Shown here in pieces: positions 17,943-27,510 of a DNA stretch of 64,000 nucleotides. The first letter of the stretch is position 1. Each line of letters begins with the position of its first letter. The DNA lies in assembly GCA_001898825.1 (NCBI GenBank), contig MKVK01000018.1:1-64000 (forward strand). The letters run 5' to 3'. The translations under genes were made by a program, and so were the position numbers. Under the pieces are notes generated by a model, which was not told the origin of the DNA, made no database searches, and saw only the letters and a program-made list of their open reading frames with translations. Source of the DNA: Magnetospirillum sp. 64-120. GTDB taxonomy: Bacteria; Pseudomonadota; Alphaproteobacteria; Rhodospirillales; Magnetospirillaceae.

Positions 17943-19394
17943 ATGAGCCTCGACAACGCACCCGACGCTGCTTTCAATGAGGCCCTGATCAAGGAAGTCC
18001 TCGCGCAGTATCCCGAGAAGGCCGCCAAGCGCCGTGGCCGTCACCTCAACGTCAAGAAGACCGACGACGCCGGCTCCAGCTGCGGCGTGAAGTCCAACAT
18101 CAAGTCCGTTCCCGGCGTCATGACCATCCGTGGTTGCGCTTATGCCGGCTCCAAGGGCGTGGTGTGGGGTCCGGTCAAGGACATGCTGCACATCTCGCAC
18201 GGTCCGGTCGGCTGCGGCCATTATTCCTGGTCCCAGCGCCGCAACTACTTCAACGGCACTGTCGGCATCGACAGCTTCGTGACCATGCAGATCACCTCGG
18301 ACTTCCAGGAACGCGACATCGTTTTCGGTGGCGACAAGAACCTGGAAAAGATGATCGACGAGTTGAACGACCTGTTCCCCCTGAACAAGGGTATCTCGAT
18401 CCAGTCCGAATGCCCGATCGGTCTGATCGGTGACGACATCGAAGCCGTCGCCAAGAAGAAGAACAAGGACATCGGCAAGCCGGTCGTCCCGGTTCGCTGC
18501 GAAGGTTTCCGCGGTGTGTCCCAGTCGCTGGGTCACCACATCGCCAACGACGCCATCCGGGACTGGGTCTTCGAAAAGACCAAGCCCGAATGGGAAACCG
18601 GCCCCTATGACGTCAACCTGATCGCCGACTACAACATCGGTGGTGACGCTTGGCCGAGCCGTCGTCTGCTGGAAGAAATGGGTCTGCGCGTTGTCGGCAT
18701 GTGGTCCGGCGATGCCACCTTGGCCGAAATGGAGCGCGCTCCCAAGGCCAAGCTGAACCTGATCCACTGCTATCGGTCGATGAACTACATCTGCCGTCAC
18801 ATGGAAGAGAAGTACAACATTCCGTGGGTGGAATATAACTTCTTCGGCCCCAGCCAGATCGCCAAGTCGCTGCGCAAGATCGCTTCGCAGTTCGACGAAA
18901 CCATCCAGGCCAATGCCGAGAAGGTGATCGCCAAGTACGAAGGTCTGGTCGCGGCCGTTCTGGCCAAGTACAAGCCCCGTCTGGAAGGCAAGAAGGTCAT
19001 GCTGTACGTGGGCGGTCTGCGTCCCCGTCACGTCGCCAATGCCTATGACGACCTGGGCATGACCATCGTCGGCACCGGCTATGAATTCGCCCACAACGAC
19101 GATTATCAGCGCACCACCGATTACGTCAAAGACGGCACCCTGATCTATGACGACGTCTCGGGCTACGAGCTCGAGAAGTTCATCGAAAAGATCCGTCCCG
19201 ACCTGGTCGGCTCCGGCATCAAGGAAAAGTACGCGACCCAGAAGATGGGCGTGCCCTTCCGCCAGATGCACTCTTGGGACTATTCGGGTCCGTATCACGG
19301 CTACGATGGGTTCGCCATCTTCGCCCGCGACATGGACATGGCCATCAACAGCCCGATCTGGTCCAAGTTCAAGGCTCCGTGGAAGGCCGCGTAA
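17943..19394 (+). CDS. nifD: Nitrogenase molybdenum-iron protein alpha chain NifD
   Basis: 483 residues. P-cluster ligands appear as C65 (TIRGCAYAG), C91 ([10 protein letters not shown]) and the cysteine of [12 protein letters not shown]. FeMo-co contacts include the stretch around [15 protein letters not shown] and the histidine in [16 protein letters not shown]. Start ATG follows AAGGAG. With NifK it forms the alpha2beta2 dinitrogenase that reduces N2. Confidence 0.98.
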   Translation: MSLDNAPDAAFNEALIKEVLAQYPEKAAKRRGRHLNVKKTDDAGSSCGVKSNIKSVPGVMTIRGCAYAGSKGVVWGPVKDMLHISHGPVGCGHYSWSQRRNYFNGTVGIDSFVTMQITSDFQERDIVFGGDKNLEKMIDELNDLFPLNKGISIQSECPIGLIGDDIEAVAKKKNKDIGKPVVPVRCEGFRGVSQSLGHHIANDAIRDWVFEKTKPEWETGPYDVNLIADYNIGGDAWPSRRLLEEMGLRVVGMWSGDATLAEMERAPKAKLNLIHCYRSMNYICRHMEEKYNIPWVEYNFFGPSQIAKSLRKIASQFDETIQANAEKVIAKYEGLVAAVLAKYKPRLEGKKVMLYVGGLRPRHVANAYDDLGMTIVGTGYEFAHNDDYQRTTDYVKDGTLIYDDVSGYELEKFIEKIRPDLVGSGIKEKYATQKMGVPFRQMHSWDYSGPYHGYDGFAIFARDMDMAINSPIWSKFKAPWKAA

Positions 19395-19437
19395 GCGCCA
19401 GTCCACTGTAAGTCTTACTTATTTAGCTGTCACAACA

Positions 19438-19477
19438 CCCCTCCGCGCGTCGCCCACAAGACGGGGGCGCGGAGGGG
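19438..19477 (+). other. Stem-loop between nifD and nifK
   Basis: 11-bp perfect stem CCCCTCCGCGC/GCGCGGAGGGG (19438-19448 and 19467-19477), loop of 18 bases, no T-tract. It is probably an mRNA-processing or stability element within nifHDK. Confidence 0.55.
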
Positions 19478-19493
19478 ATGAAGGAGAACTGCC

Positions 19494-21023
19494 ATGCCGC
19501 AGAGCGCTGACAAGGTCAAAGACCACATTTCCTTGTTCAAGGAACCGGAATACCTGGAACTGTTCGCCGCCAAGAAGGCCCAGTTCGAGTGCCGTCCCAC
19601 TGACGAAGCCGTGGCCGCCCAGGCCGAATACACCAAGACCTGGGAATATCGCGAAAAGAACTTCTCTCGCGAAATCGCCACCATCAACCCGGCCAAGGCC
19701 TGCCAGCCGCTGGGCGCCGTGTTCGCCGCCGCCGGCTTCGAAGGCACCCTGCCCTACGTGCATGGTTCGCAGGGCTGCGTCGCCTACTTCCGTTCGCACC
19801 TGGCTCGCCACTACAAGGAAGCCGTGCCGATCGTCGCCGACTCGATGACCGAAGACGCCGCCGTGTTCGGTGGTCTGAACAACATCGTCGAAGGCCTGCA
19901 GAACGCCTACAAGCTGTATGCGCCGAAGATGATCGTCGTCTCGACCACTTGCATGGCCGAAGTTATCGGTGACGACTTGTCGGCGTTCATCGCCACCGCC
20001 AAGGAAAAGGAATCGGTTCCGCTCGATTTCCCGGTTCCCTTCGCTCACACGCCTTCTTTCGTCGGCAGCCACACCACCGGCTACGACAACCAGATGAAGG
20101 GCATCCTGAACTACTTCTGGGATCGTGAAGCACAGCTGACCGCCACCCCCGGCACCAAGATCAACATCATCCCCGGTTTCGACGGCTACTCGGTCGCCAA
20201 CAACCGCGAAATCAAGCGCTACATGGCCGAAATGGGCGTGGAAGCCACCTTGCTGGGTGATGTGTCCGACGTGTTCGACACCCCTTCCGACGGCGAATAC
20301 CGCATGTATGACGGCGGCACCACGCTGGACGACACCCGCGCCGCGATCAACGCCAAGGCCACCATCGCGTTGCAGGAATTCTGCAGCCAGAAGACCCTGG
20401 AATACATCGAAAGCAAGGGTCAGCCGACCGCTTCGTTCAACTATCCCATGGGCATCGGCGCCACCGACGCTTTCCTGATGAAGGTTTCGGAACTGACCGG
20501 CAAGGCCATTCCGGCTTCCATCGAAAAGGAACGCGGCCGTCTGGTCGACGCCATCACCGACAGCCAGGCCTGGCTGCATGGCAAGAAGTTCGCCGTCTTC
20601 GGCGATCCCGACTTCTGCTTGTCCATGGCCGCTTTCCTGATGGAAATGGGTGCCGAACCGACCCACGTGCTGTGCACCAACGCCGGCAAGGAATGGGAAG
20701 AAAAGGCCAAGGCCCTGCTGGCTTCCTCGCCCTTCGGCGCCAACGGCCAGGTGTGGGCCGGTAAGGACCTCTGGCACCTGCGCTCGCTGCTGTTCACCGA
20801 ACCGACCGACTTCATCATCGGCTCGTCCTACGGCAAGTACCTGGAAAAAGACACCGGCATCCCGCTGATCCGTCTGACCTTCCCGATCTTCGACCGTCAC
20901 CACCACCATCGCTTCCCCAGCTTCGGCTATCAGGGCGCGCTGCGTGTGCTGGTCGAAATCCTGGACCGCGTGTTCGAAGCCGCCGACGCCGCTTCCGACA
21001 TCTCTTACGATCTGACCCGGTAA
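19494..21023 (+). CDS. nifK: Nitrogenase molybdenum-iron protein beta chain NifK
   Basis: 509 residues. P-cluster cysteines lie in [33 protein letters not shown] and [12 protein letters not shown]. The C-terminal [19 protein letters not shown] block is typical of NifK. The start ATG follows GAAGGAG. It ends 27 bp before a strong terminator, closing nifHDK. Confidence 0.98.
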   Translation: MPQSADKVKDHISLFKEPEYLELFAAKKAQFECRPTDEAVAAQAEYTKTWEYREKNFSREIATINPAKACQPLGAVFAAAGFEGTLPYVHGSQGCVAYFRSHLARHYKEAVPIVADSMTEDAAVFGGLNNIVEGLQNAYKLYAPKMIVVSTTCMAEVIGDDLSAFIATAKEKESVPLDFPVPFAHTPSFVGSHTTGYDNQMKGILNYFWDREAQLTATPGTKINIIPGFDGYSVANNREIKRYMAEMGVEATLLGDVSDVFDTPSDGEYRMYDGGTTLDDTRAAINAKATIALQEFCSQKTLEYIESKGQPTASFNYPMGIGATDAFLMKVSELTGKAIPASIEKERGRLVDAITDSQAWLHGKKFAVFGDPDFCLSMAAFLMEMGAEPTHVLCTNAGKEWEEKAKALLASSPFGANGQVWAGKDLWHLRSLLFTEPTDFIIGSSYGKYLEKDTGIPLIRLTFPIFDRHHHHRFPSFGYQGALRVLVEILDRVFEAADAASDISYDLTR

Positions 21024-21050
21024 CCTGCTGTCCCGGTTCGGATCTTCAGA

Positions 21051-21083
21051 CCCCGGGGGGCCCCAGCCCCCCGGGGTTTTCTT
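21051..21083 (+). terminator. Rho-independent terminator of nifHDK
   Basis: 11-bp perfect stem CCCCGGGGGGC/GCCCCCCGGGG with a CCCA loop, then TTTTCTTT. Confidence 0.92.
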
Positions 21084-21161
21084 TGGTTTGCGCCCTTTGG
21101 ATGGCTTGAGGCGCGCCAAGGAAGCGCCCACTATCCCTGAAGACAGTGCACAGAGGGATGG

Positions 21162-22520
21162 ATGACCGACCCCGCCACGGATTTCGACCGGCTTCGCGCC
21201 ACCCTTGCCGGCATCGAGGACCCCGTCGAACTGATGGAGCAGTCCTATGTGGCGCTGACCCAGCTGTTGCGCCGCACCGACGAACGGCCGCTGCTGGACC
21301 AGTTGTCCATCATGCTGGGCGAGGTGGTGGGCGACCTGCCCTTCGACGCCCCCGAACAGGTCTTGCGGCAGCAAACCCGTCTGGCGGCGGTGGATTGCCT
21401 GACCATCCTGGAAGCCGCCGGCGAAAAGCGCCAACCCAGGCTGTTGACCGACCCGCGACAGCGCGAACTGGCCGCCCTGCAATTGGCCGAATTCAAGCCC
21501 GCCGAGCAAGCCGAGCCATCCAGCCGCGACACCGACCTGGAATACAGCCTGCCACCGCACTTGGCGCATCTGTTGAAGCATATGGAATATTTCGAGCCCG
21601 AACCCCCGGCCGGCAAAAACTACGACAGCTTCGACGGCCTGTGCCTGGGGGCCTTGCAGCACCGCATGGACTGCGTGCTGGCGTTTTTCCAAAAAACCAA
21701 CCCGACCGTCAACCGGCCGATTCCGCCGCCATGCTTACTGTCGCCGGTCTTCGCCCAGCGTCTGAAGGACGCGGTGGGCCAGTTGATCTATCCGAAGATT
21801 CGCGCCAGCCGGCAAATCCGCCTGTTGGCCAGCAACATCGACGTCGCCACCACCACCACGGAAAGTTTTTGGCAAAACATCAACGACAGCATGGGTCGCC
21901 TGCTGCAACTGACATGGCAATCGGCATGGAACGACCTGTATCTGATTGCCGAGATGCGCGACAACGAGCGGGTTTGGAAAGTCAAACCCGAAACCAAGGC
22001 GTTGCGCGACATGTTGGCGCCGCCCAATCCTGGGGCCTATGACCTGCCCCATGTGGGCAACGCCGAAATCGCCCTGTTCCAATCCCTGTTGTCGGTGGAT
22101 CAGGACTGGTGGCCCATTTTGGCGACGTTCTGGCGCGGTTGTCACAGCCTTTACGAACAGGAATGGGACCCCCGGGTGTTCCAGCAACAGGCCCGCGAAG
22201 GCGCGCTCCGCGACTGGCTGCTGAAGGAGTTCACCAACCTCCCCGAGCCCTGGCACGATTTCATCATCCTGATGGCGCATCGGGTGTTCCCCCGCTTGGG
22301 CGTGCGCTTCCTGGACCGCTTCGCCTATAACCTGGGCACCAGCGAGGAATCGCGGCGCAACCGCATGCCGGTGCTGATGCGTTATATCGATCTGGCCCAC
22401 GCCCATCCCGGCATGCGCGAGCAGGAAGCCCGTGACGAGGAACAATGGAGATCCCAGGTCAAGGCCCTGTCCAACTTCCTGAAAGGCGTCTCGTTCGCCA
22501 CCGGGGCGTCGGCTGACTAG
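21162..22520 (+). CDS. Uncharacterised 452-residue protein between nifK and nifE
   Basis: I do not recognise the family. The protein is soluble, rich in Trp, Leu and acidic residues, mostly helical by appearance, with no signal peptide, membrane segment, cysteine cluster or nucleotide-binding motif. A conserved-looking core spans about 135-330, including SFWQNINDSMGRLLQLTWQ. G+C content and codon use resemble the nif genes, so it is not a recent arrival. It follows the nifHDK terminator, has a weak AGAGGGA ribosome site and no visible sigma-54 promoter, and its stop overlaps the stop of the EAL gene by 4 bp. Confidence 0.75.
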   Translation: MTDPATDFDRLRATLAGIEDPVELMEQSYVALTQLLRRTDERPLLDQLSIMLGEVVGDLPFDAPEQVLRQQTRLAAVDCLTILEAAGEKRQPRLLTDPRQRELAALQLAEFKPAEQAEPSSRDTDLEYSLPPHLAHLLKHMEYFEPEPPAGKNYDSFDGLCLGALQHRMDCVLAFFQKTNPTVNRPIPPPCLLSPVFAQRLKDAVGQLIYPKIRASRQIRLLASNIDVATTTTESFWQNINDSMGRLLQLTWQSAWNDLYLIAEMRDNERVWKVKPETKALRDMLAPPNPGAYDLPHVGNAEIALFQSLLSVDQDWWPILATFWRGCHSLYEQEWDPRVFQQQAREGALRDWLLKEFTNLPEPWHDFIILMAHRVFPRLGVRFLDRFAYNLGTSEESRRNRMPVLMRYIDLAHAHPGMREQEARDEEQWRSQVKALSNFLKGVSFATGASAD

Positions 22521-23248
22521 GCTGGGGGCGTGTAGGACACGAACAGGTCGCGGTAAAGGAAGCCCTGGACAAAGTCGGCGCCGCTGGCGCGGGCCCAATC
22601 CAAGTGCTGGACGGTCTCGATCCCTTCGAAGATCACCGCCTTGCCGGTGTCACGGGCGAAGCCGCAAAGCGCCCGCAGCAAGGCAGAAAACACCGGATCG
22701 TCGCGCCGCCCCAGCCAATCCCGGGCCAGCTTCAAATAATCCACTCCGGCCAGCACGTCGAAGGACACCAGGGTTTCACTGGCGCCGATGTCGTCCAACG
22801 CCAGACGCAGATCGCGTTGACGAAAGCATTGCAACATGTCCAGCGAGATGCGGGCGTCGGACACCGAACAGTTCTCGATGATTTCCACCACCAGATCGTC
22901 ACGGCCGACGAACAGATCCAGCAACGGGTTCTCGGCACCGTCACCATTGGCGGCAAAGGCGTCAAGGTCGATGTTCAAGAACAGCTTGGCCCCCTGGGGC
23001 GCCTGGGCGATCTGACATTCCTTCACCCGCAGCTCCAGTTCGAACAGGCTGAGCGGACTGGCGTGAAAGGCTTCGAACACCAGATCAGGGCGCAAGGGAC
23101 GTCCATGACGGTCGACGAAGCGGGCCAGGGCTTCATAGGCCAGGATGGAATTGTCCCGCACCGAAATGATGGGCTGGTACTCGACCCCGTGTTCCCGACG
23201 ACTGAACAATTCCCGTAAATCCGCCACGGATGGCAAAGCGGTTCGCAT
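22517..23248 (-). CDS. EAL-domain protein (cyclic di-GMP phosphodiesterase)
   Basis: 243 residues, a stand-alone EAL domain. Catalytic and metal motifs are present: YEALAR (E and L of EAL), NIDLDAF (Asn), EIIENC (Glu), LDDIGAS (Asp-Asp), YLKLARD (Lys) and IFEGIET/QGFLY. An intact set suggests active hydrolysis of c-di-GMP to pGpG. No sensory or membrane domain is attached. It is inserted between nifK and nifE in the opposite direction and converges on the 452-residue gene. Confidence 0.88.
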   Translation of the reverse strand: MRTALPSVADLRELFSRREHGVEYQPIISVRDNSILAYEALARFVDRHGRPLRPDLVFEAFHASPLSLFELELRVKECQIAQAPQGAKLFLNIDLDAFAANGDGAENPLLDLFVGRDDLVVEIIENCSVSDARISLDMLQCFRQRDLRLALDDIGASETLVSFDVLAGVDYLKLARDWLGRRDDPVFSALLRALCGFARDTGKAVIFEGIETVQHLDWARASGADFVQGFLYRDLFVSYTPPA

Positions 23249-23346
23249 GCGTCTTGTCCTTATGTCTTGTCCCGTCCGCCAACATATTACGGATGATTCG
23301 CATTCTCACAATCATCCATTACGCACAGTGTAGCTGCGACAACCCA

Positions 23347-23362
23347 TGTCGTATCTCCGACA
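23347..23362 (+). promoter_or_regulatory. NifA upstream activator site of nifE
   Basis: TGT-CGTATCTCCG-ACA, exact TGT-N10-ACA, 51 bp upstream of the -24 element. Confidence 0.8.
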
Positions 23363-23413
23363 AAACACCTTCGCACCCGCTGAACAAGCGCTGAATTCCG
23401 CCACTTTTCCGCA

Positions 23414-23429
23414 TGGCCCACCTCTTGCA
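23414..23429 (+). promoter_or_regulatory. Sigma-54 promoter of nifENX
   Basis: TGGCCCACCTCTTGCA, GG-N10-GC spacing exact, 35 bp upstream of nifE. Confidence 0.9.
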
Positions 23430-23464
23430 TCTCTGGAGTTGTTCCAGCAAGAGGGCCGCCACCC

Positions 23465-24853
23465 ATGCTCAATCGGAAAAAAATCCAGGACCTGATGAAC
23501 GAACCCGGCTGCGCCACCAATCAGGCAAAGTCGGAGAAGGACCGCAAGAAAGGCTGCGGCAAGCAGTTGACCCCCGGCGCCGCCGCCGGCGGCTGCGCCT
23601 TCGACGGCGCCAAGATCGCGCTGCAGCCCATCACCGACGCGGTTCACCTGGTTCACGGCCCCATCGCCTGCGAAGGCAATTCCTGGGACACCCGCAACGT
23701 CGGCTCGTCCGGCCCGGAACTGTACCGCCGCGGCTTCACCACCGACATGACCAACCTGGACATCGTCAACGGTGGTGAAAAGAAGCTGTACAAGGCGATC
23801 AAGCAGGCCATCGCCAAGCACAACCCGCCGGCGGTCTTCGTCTATCAGACCTGCGTCACCGCGCTGATCGGCGACGACGTGGTCGCCGTCTGCCGGGCCG
23901 CCACCCAGCGCCTGGGCACCCCGGTCATCCCGGTGGAAGCGCCGGGTTTCGTCGGCTCGAAGAACCTGGGCAACCGTCTGGCCGGCGAAGCGCTGATCGA
24001 CTACGTCATCGGCACGCGCGAACCCGACGATGCCGGCGATTACGACATCAACATCCTGGGCGAATACAACGTCGCCGGCGAGATGGCCATCGTCAAGGTG
24101 CTGCTGAAACGCCTGGGCATCCGCCTGCGTACCGCCATCACCGGTGACGCCCGCTATAACGACGTGGCCGCCGCCCACACCGCACGCGCCAACATGGTGG
24201 TGTGCAGCCAGGCCCTGGTCACCCTGGCCCGCAAGATGAAGGAACGCTGGGGCATCCCCTATTTCGAGGGGTCGTTCTATGGCATTTCCGACACATCGGA
24301 AGCGTTGCGCGCCATCGCGTCCATGCTGATCCAGCGCGGCGCCGCCCCCGAATTGATGGACCGCACCGAAGCCTTGATCGCCGAGGAAGAGGCCAAGACC
24401 TGGGCCGCCATGGAGCCCTATCGGGCGCGGCTGGCCGGCAAGCGGGTGCTGCTTTACACCGGCGGCGTCAAAAGCTGGTCAGTGATCCACGCTTTGCAGG
24501 AAATGGGCATGGAAGTGGTGGGCAGCTCGGTGCGCAAGTCCACCGAAGCCGACAAAGCCAAGGCCCTGGAACGCCTGGGCGGCGACGAGGACAAGCTGGT
24601 CGACGCCATCGCGCCCAGGGACATGTACGCCATGTTCAAGGAAGGTCGCGCCGACATCATGCTGTCGGGCGGGCGTTCGCAATTCGTGGCGCTGAAGGCC
24701 AAGACGCCGTGGTTGGACATCAACCAGGAACGCCACCACCAATATGCCGGCTATCAAGGCATGGTCACCCTGGTTCAGCAAATGGACCTGGCCCTTTCCA
24801 ACCCCATCTGGGAACAGGTCCGCCGGCCGGCGCCCTGGGACATCGAGGAGTAA
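23465..24853 (+). CDS. nifE: FeMo-cofactor scaffold subunit NifE
   Basis: 462 residues, a NifD paralogue. Conserved NifE features are GCAFDGAKIALQPITDAVHLVHGPIAC and the cluster cysteine region YQTCVTALIGDD. With NifN it forms the scaffold on which NifB-co is matured with molybdenum and homocitrate. It is the first gene of a run of five closely spaced genes, with a NifA/sigma-54 promoter. Confidence 0.97.
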   Translation: MLNRKKIQDLMNEPGCATNQAKSEKDRKKGCGKQLTPGAAAGGCAFDGAKIALQPITDAVHLVHGPIACEGNSWDTRNVGSSGPELYRRGFTTDMTNLDIVNGGEKKLYKAIKQAIAKHNPPAVFVYQTCVTALIGDDVVAVCRAATQRLGTPVIPVEAPGFVGSKNLGNRLAGEALIDYVIGTREPDDAGDYDINILGEYNVAGEMAIVKVLLKRLGIRLRTAITGDARYNDVAAAHTARANMVVCSQALVTLARKMKERWGIPYFEGSFYGISDTSEALRAIASMLIQRGAAPELMDRTEALIAEEEAKTWAAMEPYRARLAGKRVLLYTGGVKSWSVIHALQEMGMEVVGSSVRKSTEADKAKALERLGGDEDKLVDAIAPRDMYAMFKEGRADIMLSGGRSQFVALKAKTPWLDINQERHHQYAGYQGMVTLVQQMDLALSNPIWEQVRRPAPWDIEE

Positions 24854-24858
24854 TTCCC

Positions 24859-26229
24859 ATGGCACTCATCGTCAGCCACGGTCATTCGGTGACCAGCAAC
24901 CCGCTGAAACTGTCGGCGCCGCTTGGGGCTTCCATGGCGTTCATGGGCATGGACCAGACCATGCCGTTGCTGCACGGCAGCCAGGGCTGCACCGCCTTCG
25001 CCCTGGTCATGCTGGTCCGCCACTTCCGCGAGGCCATCCCGCTGCAGACCACCGCCATGAACGAAGTGTCCACCATCCTGGGCGGCATGGACCAGGTCGA
25101 ACAGGCCCTGCTCAACATCGCCAAGCGCACCAAGCCCAAGATCATCGGCCTGATTTCCACCGCGCTGACCGAAACGCGGGGCGAGGACATGAAGGGCGAC
25201 CTGAAGCTGATCTTGGAGCGCAACCCGGAACTGGCCGACATCAAGGTCATCCCCGTCTCGGCGCCCGATTTCAGCGGGTCGCTGGAAACCGGCTGGGGCA
25301 AGGCGGTCACCGCCATCATCGACAATCTGGCCGAACCGGCCAGCGCCAAGCAGCAGGATTGCAACCGTGTCAACATCCTGCCCGGGGTCCACATGACCCC
25401 TGGCGACATCGAGACCCTGGTCGATCTGGTCGAGGAATTCGGCCTGAAGGCCAACGTGTTGCCCGATCTGTCCGGTTCGGTGGACGGCCACGTCCCCGAC
25501 CATTTCATTCCCACCACCTATGGCGGCGCCACGGTGGACTCGGCCAAGAACCTGGGCCGCGCCAAGCTGACCATCGCCATTGGCGAACACATGCGCATTT
25601 CGGCCGAGACGCTGCGGGAAAAGACCGGTGTTCCTTATGTGTTGTTCGACCGCCTGACCGGCCTGGAAGCGTCGGACCGTCTGATGGTGTGCCTGTCCAC
25701 CGCCGCCGGCAAGCCGGTGCCGGCCAAGATCCGCCGTGCCCGCTCGCAGCTGATCGACGCCATGCTGGACGGCCACTTCTATTTCGGCGGCCGCAAGTTC
25801 GCCGTGGCCGGCGAGCCCGACTTCCTGTGGACCTGGGGCAAGCTGATTTCCGACATGGGCGGCGAACTGGTGGCCGCCATCACCCCGGTGCACGCGGCGC
25901 ACCTGACCGAGCTGCCCTGTCAGCAGGTGATCATCGGTGACTTCCAGGACATGGAAGACCAGATTCTGGAAGCCGGCGGCGCCGATCTGGTGATTTCCAA
26001 CACCAATGCCCGGCTGTCCTGCCAAGCCTTGGGCGTGCCGCATTTCCGCGCCGGCTTCCCGGTCTATGACCGCCTGGGCGGCGCGCATCGTGTGCATGTG
26101 GGCTATCGCGGCACCCGCGACCTGATCTTCCAGTTGGCCAACGTCCTGATCGACAACCCCGACCACGGCCACGGTCCCGTCCCTCATTCAGCGGAGCACG
26201 ACCATGCTGCGGCGCCTGCGCTTGGTTGA
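24859..26229 (+). CDS. nifN: FeMo-cofactor scaffold subunit NifN
   Basis: 456 residues, a NifK paralogue starting MALIVSHGHSVTSNPLKLSAPLG with GSQGCTAFALVMLVRHFREA (about 36-55), the conserved NifN cluster region. It has a His/Ala-rich C-terminal tail (HGHGPVPHSAEHDHAAAP), a possible metal-binding stretch. It starts 5 bp after nifE, and its tail overlaps the preferred nifX start. Confidence 0.96.
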   Translation: MALIVSHGHSVTSNPLKLSAPLGASMAFMGMDQTMPLLHGSQGCTAFALVMLVRHFREAIPLQTTAMNEVSTILGGMDQVEQALLNIAKRTKPKIIGLISTALTETRGEDMKGDLKLILERNPELADIKVIPVSAPDFSGSLETGWGKAVTAIIDNLAEPASAKQQDCNRVNILPGVHMTPGDIETLVDLVEEFGLKANVLPDLSGSVDGHVPDHFIPTTYGGATVDSAKNLGRAKLTIAIGEHMRISAETLREKTGVPYVLFDRLTGLEASDRLMVCLSTAAGKPVPAKIRRARSQLIDAMLDGHFYFGGRKFAVAGEPDFLWTWGKLISDMGGELVAAITPVHAAHLTELPCQQVIIGDFQDMEDQILEAGGADLVISNTNARLSCQALGVPHFRAGFPVYDRLGGAHRVHVGYRGTRDLIFQLANVLIDNPDHGHGPVPHSAEHDHAAAPALG

Positions 26230-26680
26230 CGACCCCGTTCCCGTCCCACTGAAAGGACCCCACATGCGCATTGCCTTTGCCACCCACGACAAGACCAATG
26301 TCGACGCGCATTTCGCCAGCGCCAAGACCTTCCTGTTCTATGACGTCGGCCCGGACGGCCATTCCTTCATCGAAGCGGTGCAGTTCGGCATCGTCACCCA
26401 GGAAAATGGCGAGCATGACGAAGGCGAGGACCGTCTGGCCGCCAAGATCGACGCCCTGGTCGGCTCGTCGCTGCTGTTCGTGCGCGCCATCGGCGGCCCG
26501 GCGGCGGCCCGCGTGGTCCGCGCCAAGGTCCACCCCATCAAGTTGCCCAACGACGAACCCATCGCCCAGGTCATCGACCGGGTGCGCACCATGCTGAAGA
26601 CCAATCCGCCGCCGTGGCTGCGCCGGGCGTTGAAGGATTCGGAAGCCGGCGACGAACGTTTCATTGACGACGAGGACTAA
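26204..26680 (+). CDS. nifX: NifX, FeMo-cofactor precursor carrier
   Basis: 158 residues. The domain MRIAFATHDKTNVDAHFASAKTFLFYDV and LLFVRAIGGPAAARVV is the NifX/NifY/NafY fold that holds NifB-co and VK-cluster between NifB and NifEN. ATG 26204 (with GGAG upstream) is preferred because the short N-terminal lead RRLRLVDD resembles family members; ATG 26264, behind AAAGGA, would give 138 residues. The upstream start overlaps nifN by 26 bp. Confidence 0.92.
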   Translation: MLRRLRLVDDPVPVPLKGPHMRIAFATHDKTNVDAHFASAKTFLFYDVGPDGHSFIEAVQFGIVTQENGEHDEGEDRLAAKIDALVGSSLLFVRAIGGPAAARVVRAKVHPIKLPNDEPIAQVIDRVRTMLKTNPPPWLRRALKDSEAGDERFIDDED

Positions 26681-26685
26681 GGCTC

Positions 26686-27132
26686 ATGGATACGGAAAAC
26701 ATCAAGCATCCCATCATCCAGGGCCTGTTGCGCCTGATCCGCGCCGAGGACCGCTCGGGCGCCTATGATTCCGAGCCCGACGAGGAATTGCTTGCCCCCT
26801 TCGTCGTCACCAAGGCGCAAAAGCGCGAATTGCCCATGTTCGACGACCCCGATCCCGACATCCTGATGCGGGTCAGCCAGTTCTATGCCGCCGTGGCCTG
26901 GGACGTGGAACGCCAAACCGGCAAGCCGGTGGCCCCGATGATGGACATCCACCATGAAGGCTGGGGCCGGGTGTTGCTGATCAGCGGCCGCCTGGTCGCC
27001 GTCAACGCGCATGTGCGCGAATTGCACCGCTTCGGCTTCGAGACCCTGGCCGCCCTGATCGAAAAGGCCGAGAAGCTGGCCGCCGAAGGCGTCGCCGCCA
27101 TCGCCAAGTTCCCCGAGGTGGTCGAGGGCTGA
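26686..27132 (+). CDS. NifX-associated protein (DUF269)
   Basis: 148 residues matching the small nif-linked DUF269 family that follows nifX in many diazotrophs (HPIIQGLLRLIRAEDR, MDIHHEGWGRVLLISGRLVAVNAHVRELHRFGF). It is thought to support cofactor assembly, but no activity is established. It starts 5 bp after nifX and is followed by two short hairpins before fdxB. Confidence 0.88.
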   Translation: MDTENIKHPIIQGLLRLIRAEDRSGAYDSEPDEELLAPFVVTKAQKRELPMFDDPDPDILMRVSQFYAAVAWDVERQTGKPVAPMMDIHHEGWGRVLLISGRLVAVNAHVRELHRFGFETLAALIEKAEKLAAEGVAAIAKFPEVVEG

Positions 27133-27166
27133 GGCCCTCGATTTACCCGGTCGGGGTGAAACCCCG
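27123..27166 (+). other. Two short stem-loops before fdxB
   Basis: CGAGGGC-TGAG-GCCCTCG (27123-27140) overlaps the stop codon of the DUF269 gene, and CGGGG-TGAAA-CCCCG lies at 27152-27166. Neither is followed by a T-run, so partial attenuation or transcript processing is more likely than termination. Confidence 0.45.
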
Positions 27167-27218
27167 CACTCGCACAGATATTTCAGATTTCACGAATTTT
27201 AGCCCCAAGGAGTTACCA

Positions 27219-27506
27219 ATGCCCACCTTCACCACCCGCGACGGCACCCCGTGGGAGCCCAAATATCTGGACAGCATCGACGCTGATCTGTGCATCGGCT
27301 GCGGCCGTTGCTACAAGGTCTGCACCCAGGGCGTGCTGAAGCTGATGGGCATTTCCGACGAAGACGAGTTTTGCGATCCCTTCGACGACGATGTGGAAGT
27401 GGTGCGCAAGGTCATGGTCATCGACAAATCCGGCGCCTGCATCGGCTGTTCGTCGTGCGAAACCGTCTGCGGCACCAATGCCCAGAAGCATTCGGCGGCG
27501 GCCTGA
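27219..27506 (+). CDS. fdxB: Nif-specific ferredoxin III, 2[4Fe-4S] (FdxB)
   Basis: 95 residues. Cluster motifs CIGCGRCYKVC (about 26-36) and CIGCSSCETVC (about 76-86) are separated by an acidic linker (EDEFCDPFDDD), the layout of FdxB. Start ATG follows AAGGAG. It is the likely electron carrier for cofactor assembly or nitrogenase, between the DUF269 gene and nifQ. Confidence 0.92.
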   Translation: MPTFTTRDGTPWEPKYLDSIDADLCIGCGRCYKVCTQGVLKLMGISDEDEFCDPFDDDVEVVRKVMVIDKSGACIGCSSCETVCGTNAQKHSAAA

Positions 27507-27510
27507 CGCC

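Noticed and set aside
19419-21692. Very long minus-strand frame opposite nifK (757 codons)
   Set aside because: Mirror of the nifK codon pattern in GC-rich DNA; its translation is low-complexity and nifK is certain.
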